Positions 58,421 through 64,000 of a stretch of 64,000 nt of DNA are shown piece after piece. The stretch comes from Tethya wilhelma (taxonomy: Eukaryota > Porifera > Demospongiae > Tethyida > Tethyidae): NCBI GenBank assembly GCA_964030475.1, contig CAXIPT010000009.1, positions 4,002,519-4,066,518 of the forward strand, written 5' to 3'. The translations under genes and the position numbers were made by a program. Within the stretch, counting starts at the first letter, position 1. Each line of letters starts with the position of its first letter. The notes under the pieces were generated by a model, which was not told the origin of the DNA, searched no databases, and worked only from the letters and a program-made list of their open reading frames with translations.

Positions 58421-61400
58421 GTGAACAACTCTTCTTGTCTTCCTCAAGGAAATATCCTCTTGGACATTCACAATGATAGCTTCCCAAGTCATTGACACAG
58501 ATTTCCTCACACCCATGTGTAGATGGTTCTTGTTCACACTCATTGTAGTCTTGTAGGAAGAGTACAATATGCGTACAAAAACATTATAACATGTAGTATT
58601 TAAACATACTGACACTCTCACCAATGCATGTTGAATTGTCCTCCTGCAGTACATAACCTTCATAACATGAGCAGAAAAAGCTACCATCTGTATTGTTGCA
58701 ATACTGATTACAACCTGCTACACTTTCTGTTTCCACACATTCATTGGTGTCTATTTTGTAATACAAAAGATCATGCATGTACATCAACACTTATAATCAT
58801 GGTCACTATATACAATTCCCACCTATACAGGAAGCAAATGTGTCATCCAGTTGGTAGCCTGATATACATTCACATCTGAAGTAACCAGGCTCATTTCTAC
58901 ACATTGTCACAGCAGAATCAGTGCAGTTGTCTTTTCCATTTTCACATTCATCCTCATCTATAACACAACATAGTGTATCAACACAAAACTGATAAAATCA
59001 ACAAAATTAATAATCAATACTGCCCATTTAGTCATCGTTTATCACCTTCACATCCATGACCATCACTCATCAAAATAAAACCAGGGTCACAGCTACATTC
59101 AAAACTTCCATTGGTGTTAATACAAACATTGTCACAACCACCATTTCTAACAGCACATTCGTTGATATCTATTATGCATGTATTTAGTAATAATATATTG
59201 TGAGATTCAATGTAAAGACAAAACTTATTATCATTTGTAGAATGATATACCGTAGATCTTCTAAAAATTCGTCACCTCTTATTATTCGGCACCCTCTACC
59301 AGATTTATTGAATTTACCTCTAATTTTTCGACAAAGGTCGTCATGTGTATATACTAACATATGCAATTGAGCATGCGCACGTGGCACATGCGATGAATAA
59401 TCTCTAAAAATTCGGCAAAGCTCGAACGTATTTAATTTTTTTGCGCCGAATTTTTAGAAGATTTATGGTATATATGTATAATTCCTAACTGACTTACTTG
59501 AAGTTTTCCAGAGAAATGAAGGCACTACTGGTGCACAAGCCTTGGCATATACTCAACTAGCTAGTGTACTTACATGCAGGCATGTATCGAAGCTGACATT
59601 ATTATTCAAGTTTGTGCGTTGAAAATAATTATTTCAAACCATGTTAAATTTTCACGCTAGTCCTGACATGACATGCATGACATTTCATCACCGAGTCATG
59701 TCATAGCTATAGCTAGAGTCTTGAATCCATAGCTAGAGCTATCTGACAAGAAACATCTACGTAGGCTTTGCTGCATGCCGTAACTGAGATGGCTGCATTA
59801 CAGTACACTATTTAGAGTTTTAAGCTGTCTACATTTTGTTTGTTAGCATTTAGGCAGCTATAGCAAGTATCAAGGAAGAAACCAAGTTACTATGTTATTT
59901 TTCAGGAGTCTAGCCTAAATTTAAGCCCTGCACGCTATATGTTTGTCAATCTATAGACATACACAAATTATTTTTGCTACATACACAGCTATTACAGGGC
60001 TTATTTCTTACATTACATGCTTGAAAAAGCTTATTTTCACTTACCGCTGGTTTAAGGCGGTAATGATGGTAAACAGCGGAATACCGCTATAGTGAAATAC
60101 CGTGATTTACCCACAAAATTCCGCGAGTTTACCCCGAACTTCCGCTCACATTTTCACCCAGGTATGCATGCAGGCAGTTTACTAAACTTTTAGACTTGCT
60201 TACCTAAACATTTGATTCCAGAGTTAGTAGTATAATCAAGTTTAACTGATTCAAATTCATAACCTACTGAACAGTTGCAAATATGGCTCCCAGGTAGATT
60301 AGTACAGATATTGTCACAATTTCCATTGTCATTCAAGCATTCATCAATATCTACAACAATTACAAGTGAAAGCCAGGGAATTATAATCGAAAACCAATTC
60401 AGGTAATAACATTAAGAACTATGCTGTAATTTGAACATGCAATGTATGATTCACCAAGTGCAAAAATAAAATGCTCGGATTTTCAAAATCCATTACCAAA
60501 ATTATATTGTGCAGCTACCAAAAGAACCAAAAAAAATGCGCAAAAATTTTTCAAACAAAATATTACAGCATTAAAATAACTATGTCAAACTATAGTATAT
60601 AACTATAATAATAATTATAGTATAATTATTTTATTAGTACAATTAAACTTTAAAGTTACCATTGCATGTTTTAGCATCATCATCAAGAGTGTATCCTTCG
60701 CTACAATTGCAAAAGAAGCTGCCCACAGTGTTTGTACAGTTCTGGTCACACCCACCATTATCAAACAAGCATTCAAGCTTATCTGCATAATATACAATGG
60801 TAGAAGAAGGTTAATAAGATTTAGCTCCTATTTTTTCAACAAAGGGCAGAGATTGGAACAAGGAAATTTCAAATTATTAAATTAATTAGGTAGGCATACA
60901 ATTATACTTGAATTCAAGCCTATAATTATTTTCATTATAATGCACATACTAAGAACATAAAAGTGACTATATGTTGTGTTCATACTGTTAATTGGAATAC
61001 CAGTCATTGACTACACGAATATTACTAGACAAAGTCAAGAGTGGATAAGAGGGGGGAGGAAGAGTACCAAACTCCAAACTATAGTATACCCTACGGAAAC
61101 ACGGTTGGGAAAGTAACACGACTTGCACGTGATCATTTTCTTGTTTTATCTGGATTCTACGCTGGATTCTCCATTACATCATTCGTGACCTATAACTGCA
61201 CTAGCGTGCGCATATTGACTGTCTCACAGTGAGCTTGTGAAAGTTCAAACCATGGTAAAACGAAGCAGTTGCCAGTTGTACTTAGCTTTTTTGGGGGGTG
61301 GCACAGAGTCTTCTTTGTTGCTAGCTATTTTAAGTGTGCTTTGTCCTTCCTTTCAGCCTTTTTGCTCCATTTTCCACAAGTTTCCACTTCCACTTCAAAG

Positions 61401-61835
61401 ACAATAGTCACTCAAAGCCTACAATGACAGAAGCGCTCAAATTGCTTGAGGGCATATTTTTGTTGATTCAGCAAGTCTTTAAAAAAATGCGAGTATTGCG
61501 AAAGTTTGCGATTTTGCTCATCATGCACGTGCAAACGCCCCAAAGTCATATATTACTTTCCCAACAGTGTTTACTCAAGTTATATACTGATCCTCTTATG
61601 CACTCTTGACGAAGTATAGTCATTGACAATGACATTGTGAATCATGGCTATAGTTTTATACACAAAATACGCAGGTAACATTACTATTACTATTTTGATT
61701 CCCCATGCAAATTCACAGGTGTATACATTCCAGGTACTACACCTTCTCGACATCTTCGGCCAGTATATCCAGGAGAGCAGACACATTGTCCAGGTTCAGT
61801 GCAAACACCATTAACACAAGGAGGTGTACAAACAG
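58421..61835 (-). CDS. EGF cassette III (seven EGF exons)
   Basis: Exons, one EGF each, phase 1: 61743-61835 ([18 protein letters not shown]), 60660-60782 ([12 protein letters not shown]), 60204-60350 ([12 protein letters not shown]), 59046-59168 ([12 protein letters not shown]), 58823-58957 ([12 protein letters not shown]), 58622-58750 ([14 protein letters not shown]) and 58421-58549 ([14 protein letters not shown]). It matches cassette II exon for exon except for the first. The last three exons and their introns are almost identical to 52986-53525. Here a foldback element follows the last EGF where cassette II has a NIDO domain. Upstream of 61835 no further exon was found before the Crypton-like gene on the other strand. 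Confidence 0.92.
59247..59471. mobile_element. MITE with about 25-bp terminal inverted repeats
   Basis: ATACCGTAGATCTTCTAAAA (left) and TTTTAGAAGATTTATGGTAT (right) are imperfect inverses. A CTAAAAATTCGGC motif repeats inside. It lies in an intron of cassette III. Confidence 0.7.
60783..61742. other. intron of EGF cassette III
   Basis: No exon was seen. A plus-strand frame of 91 codons at 61334-61609 has no recognisable features. Confidence 0.4.
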
Positions 61836-62192
61836 CTGTGAAATTATAGAACAATAATAAAATACAACAATTACAACGAAACAGGAAATGAAGAAAGCAT
61901 GGTTCACTTAGTACGATGCATGTCATAATAAATCTTTCTATAGACAGAGAATGAGGCATGTAAATAGCAGTAATAGTATAATAGTAATTAGTTATAATTA
62001 TTACCCTCGGGTGTCGTTCGTTTACTGCCATAATTCCTGGACTACCAGTTTATCACTGTTATATTTCCTGAGATACAGCACACAAACAAAGCTTTTGATT
62101 GGCTCATTCCAGCGTTTATCTCATTGGTCAGCTCTGTCTATAAATACTTACGAATGACTCCTTGGTTACCATTTTTGAGTTCTGAGCAAAAA

Positions 62193-63761
62193 ATGGACAG
62201 TGGAGAAGCAGCTAGTTCCAGTAGCGCTATAACTATTTCACAGCAGAGTCTTTGTCGTTACGGTCATCCATTTTGTTTAGGAATGTGCAACTGGACTAAC
62301 TGTCGACCTTTACCTGATGTTATACTAACTTTCAGCCCCAAACGTACTCTGCTTCAGTGGAAGAAAGCGCCTCATGCTCGAACAACCAGCTCATCCTTCC
62401 CGAGCGTTTCAAGTTTTCCAGTGAAGAGAACTTATCAGAATTGGCAAAAGGCTATACCCCAGCTAATACTTCCAATGCAACAAAATGGGCTTTTAACGTG
62501 TTCAAACTTTGGAAGCAAGAAAGAAACAGACGATATCCTGACAACACGGTTCCTGAGGATTTATTGACAAGCTGCAATCTACTTCATCTCAACACTCACC
62601 TATCGCAGTTTGCTGTGGAAGCCAGAAAGGTTAGCGGAGAAATTTATCCACTATCTTCTATTCACCAACTACTCTGTGGGTTACTACGGTACATGAGAAA
62701 CTTAACTCCTGGATGCCCCAACTTTATGAATAAACACGACCCCCGATTTTGTCAGCTTCACAAAACACTGTTTCACAAACTTCATTCTGATGGAGTCGGT
62801 GTTCAAGTAAAACACGCTGAAGTTATCACAAAAAATGACAAAGAAAAATTATGGAGCTCTGGTGTTTTAGCCCTAACAAATCCTCGGTCACTACAAAATG
62901 CTGCCTTCTATGTTGTGGGGAAAATGTTCAGTTTGAGGGGAGGAGTTGAACACAGACGACTAAAACTGAGTCAGTTAGTGAGACATCATGACCCTGATCG
63001 CTATGTTTATCATGAGAATACATCAAAGACAAACGATGGATCCTTCAAGAAACTTCGCGTAAAGGGTAAAGTTGTCCCCATATACTCTTGCCCTGAAGTT
63101 GGTGAAAGATGCCCAGTCCATGTACTTGATACTTACCTCAGCAAGCTTCCCCCAAAGGCCATTGAATGTGACTTGTTTTATTTACGTCCTTTATCTCTAG
63201 TTCCTGTGGATCCATCTAAACCCTGGTATGCATCTATACCTGTTGGAAGAGATACTCTTCAGAATAAACTGAAAACAATATGTGAAGAAGCCGGCATTAA
63301 AGCAAACATCACAAACCACAGTTTGAGGGCGTCAATTAAGTGCAACTCAACTATACGAAAACGGAGTTCCTGAGAAGATTATTCAAGAAAGCACTGGCCA
63401 CCGATCTTTAGAAGCTCTTAGAACGCACAAACGTACATCACAACATCAGCATCAAGCCGTTTCAAACGTTCTTTGTGCTCCCTCATCAAGCAATACATCA
63501 TACAGTCAGTTTGTCGAAAGAGAAAAGGTGAATTACTCGCAATCTCACACTATCCATGAAAATCATCCAATGATGCCTCTACCATCAAACTATTCCTTTC
63601 AAAACTTACATGGATGCACCATCAATATTAATGCTGCTGGTCCAAGCTCCATACAACCACATCTACACAGTCAAAACACTTCCACATCTGTTACTAATCA
63701 CACTGAACTTGACATTGACAAACTGTTTGCTTCCATTGATGTTGAAAGTTTATTATCCTAA
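62193..63761 (+). pseudogene. Crypton/DUF3504 tyrosine-recombinase-like gene
   Basis: The frame 62357-63373 carries the DUF3504 hallmarks: ERFKFSSEENLSELAKG, NATKWAFNVFKLWKQER and LSQFAVEARKVSGEIYPLSS, with the Arg motif of tyrosine recombinases (MFSLRGGVEHRRLKLSQL) and the H-x-x-R box (TNHSLRA). A frame change near 63340 moves the rest (LYENGVPEKIIQESTGHRS) into another frame, which ends at 63761 after FQNLHGCTININ. The nucleophile Tyr expected after GHRSLEALRT is His. The likely first exon begins MDSGEAASSSSAITISQQS at 62193, and a TACTAAC branch site plus TTTCAG precede 62336. Cryptons encode this recombinase, and animal ZMYM2-4, QRICH1, KCTD1 and KIAA1958 derive from them. So this is either a dead Crypton or a domesticated relative with a frame error. 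Confidence 0.75.
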
Positions 63762-64000
63762 CTGCTTGCATGTACGTACCGGTATCCATTTTCCATGTTA
63801 ATCTCTTATTATAATAATTTATGTATAAGGCTAGCTTACAGCTGTTCAGACTGATGCAAAGATAAGTTTTCATTGGTTCAGTAACAATAGCCTGGGGGAA
63901 GTATATTATTGCAATAAAATCCTTTTGCCCTCTGGGACGTAATTATGGCTCATAAATACTGGCTGTAGACTAGGAAACAAGGCTAATCAGGAAATATCAA
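63762..64000. other. no gene recognised
   Basis: Downstream flank of the recombinase-like gene. GCAATAAAATCC near 63931 contains a polyadenylation-type AATAAA on the plus strand. Confidence 0.35.

Noticed and set aside
61334..61609. 91-codon plus-strand frame
   Set aside because: No domain, no splice or promoter context, and it lies inside an intron of cassette III.

Overview
The window looks like a piece of an invertebrate nuclear genome, most likely a demosponge of the Amphimedon type. This is inferred, not proven. The reasons are AT-rich sequence, many short exons joined by GT-AG introns (often 60-110 bp), long mosaic extracellular proteins built from SRCR, NIDO, EGF, sushi and Ig modules, and a heavy load of small inverted-repeat elements, a Helitron and a Crypton-like recombinase. 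No bacterial operon, CRISPR array, rRNA or clear tRNA was seen.

Layout. 0.5-2.2 kb: two degenerate transposon-type genes facing each other, a transposase-like gene (+) and a P2X7-intracellular-domain-like gene (-), whose stop codons overlap. 3.8-6.5 kb: a Gag-like relic, then an integrase / Ulp1 protease / PHD-finger relic. 6.6-9.5 kb: nested inverted-repeat elements inside a sequence that recurs at 28.3-29.2 kb. 10.5-19.3 kb (-): a scavenger-receptor-type gene with six group-A SRCR domains, each on two exons, then the first exon of a NIDO domain and a possible transmembrane exon. 19.4-29.1 kb: mostly intron or intergenic DNA with mobile elements and one intact acidic ORF (23.7-24.3 kb). 29.1-39.7 kb (-): a large secreted or surface protein with two sushi domains, EGF, a long unrecognised ectodomain, coiled coils around a Cys-rich core, two Ig domains, a GCC2/GCC3-type Cys module and repeated Cys-bracketed beta domains. 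41.7-46.1 kb (+): a decayed Helitron cut just after its Walker A motif by an inverted-repeat element. 47.2-61.8 kb (-): three related EGF cassettes (22 EGF exons), one with a complete NIDO domain on three exons. 62.2-63.8 kb (+): a Crypton/DUF3504 tyrosine-recombinase-like gene.

How it fits together. Nearly all EGF, SRCR, NIDO and sushi exons are on the minus strand and start in phase 1, so they can be joined or shuffled without breaking frame. The exons from 61.8 to 29.1 kb could be one giant adhesion or recognition gene, or two to three tandem genes. The SRCR block at 19.3-10.5 kb is probably a separate gene because a stop codon ends the exon series at 29.14 kb. No signal-peptide exon or 5' end was identified for any of them, so gene borders are uncertain. 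The long introns consist largely of recognisable mobile elements.
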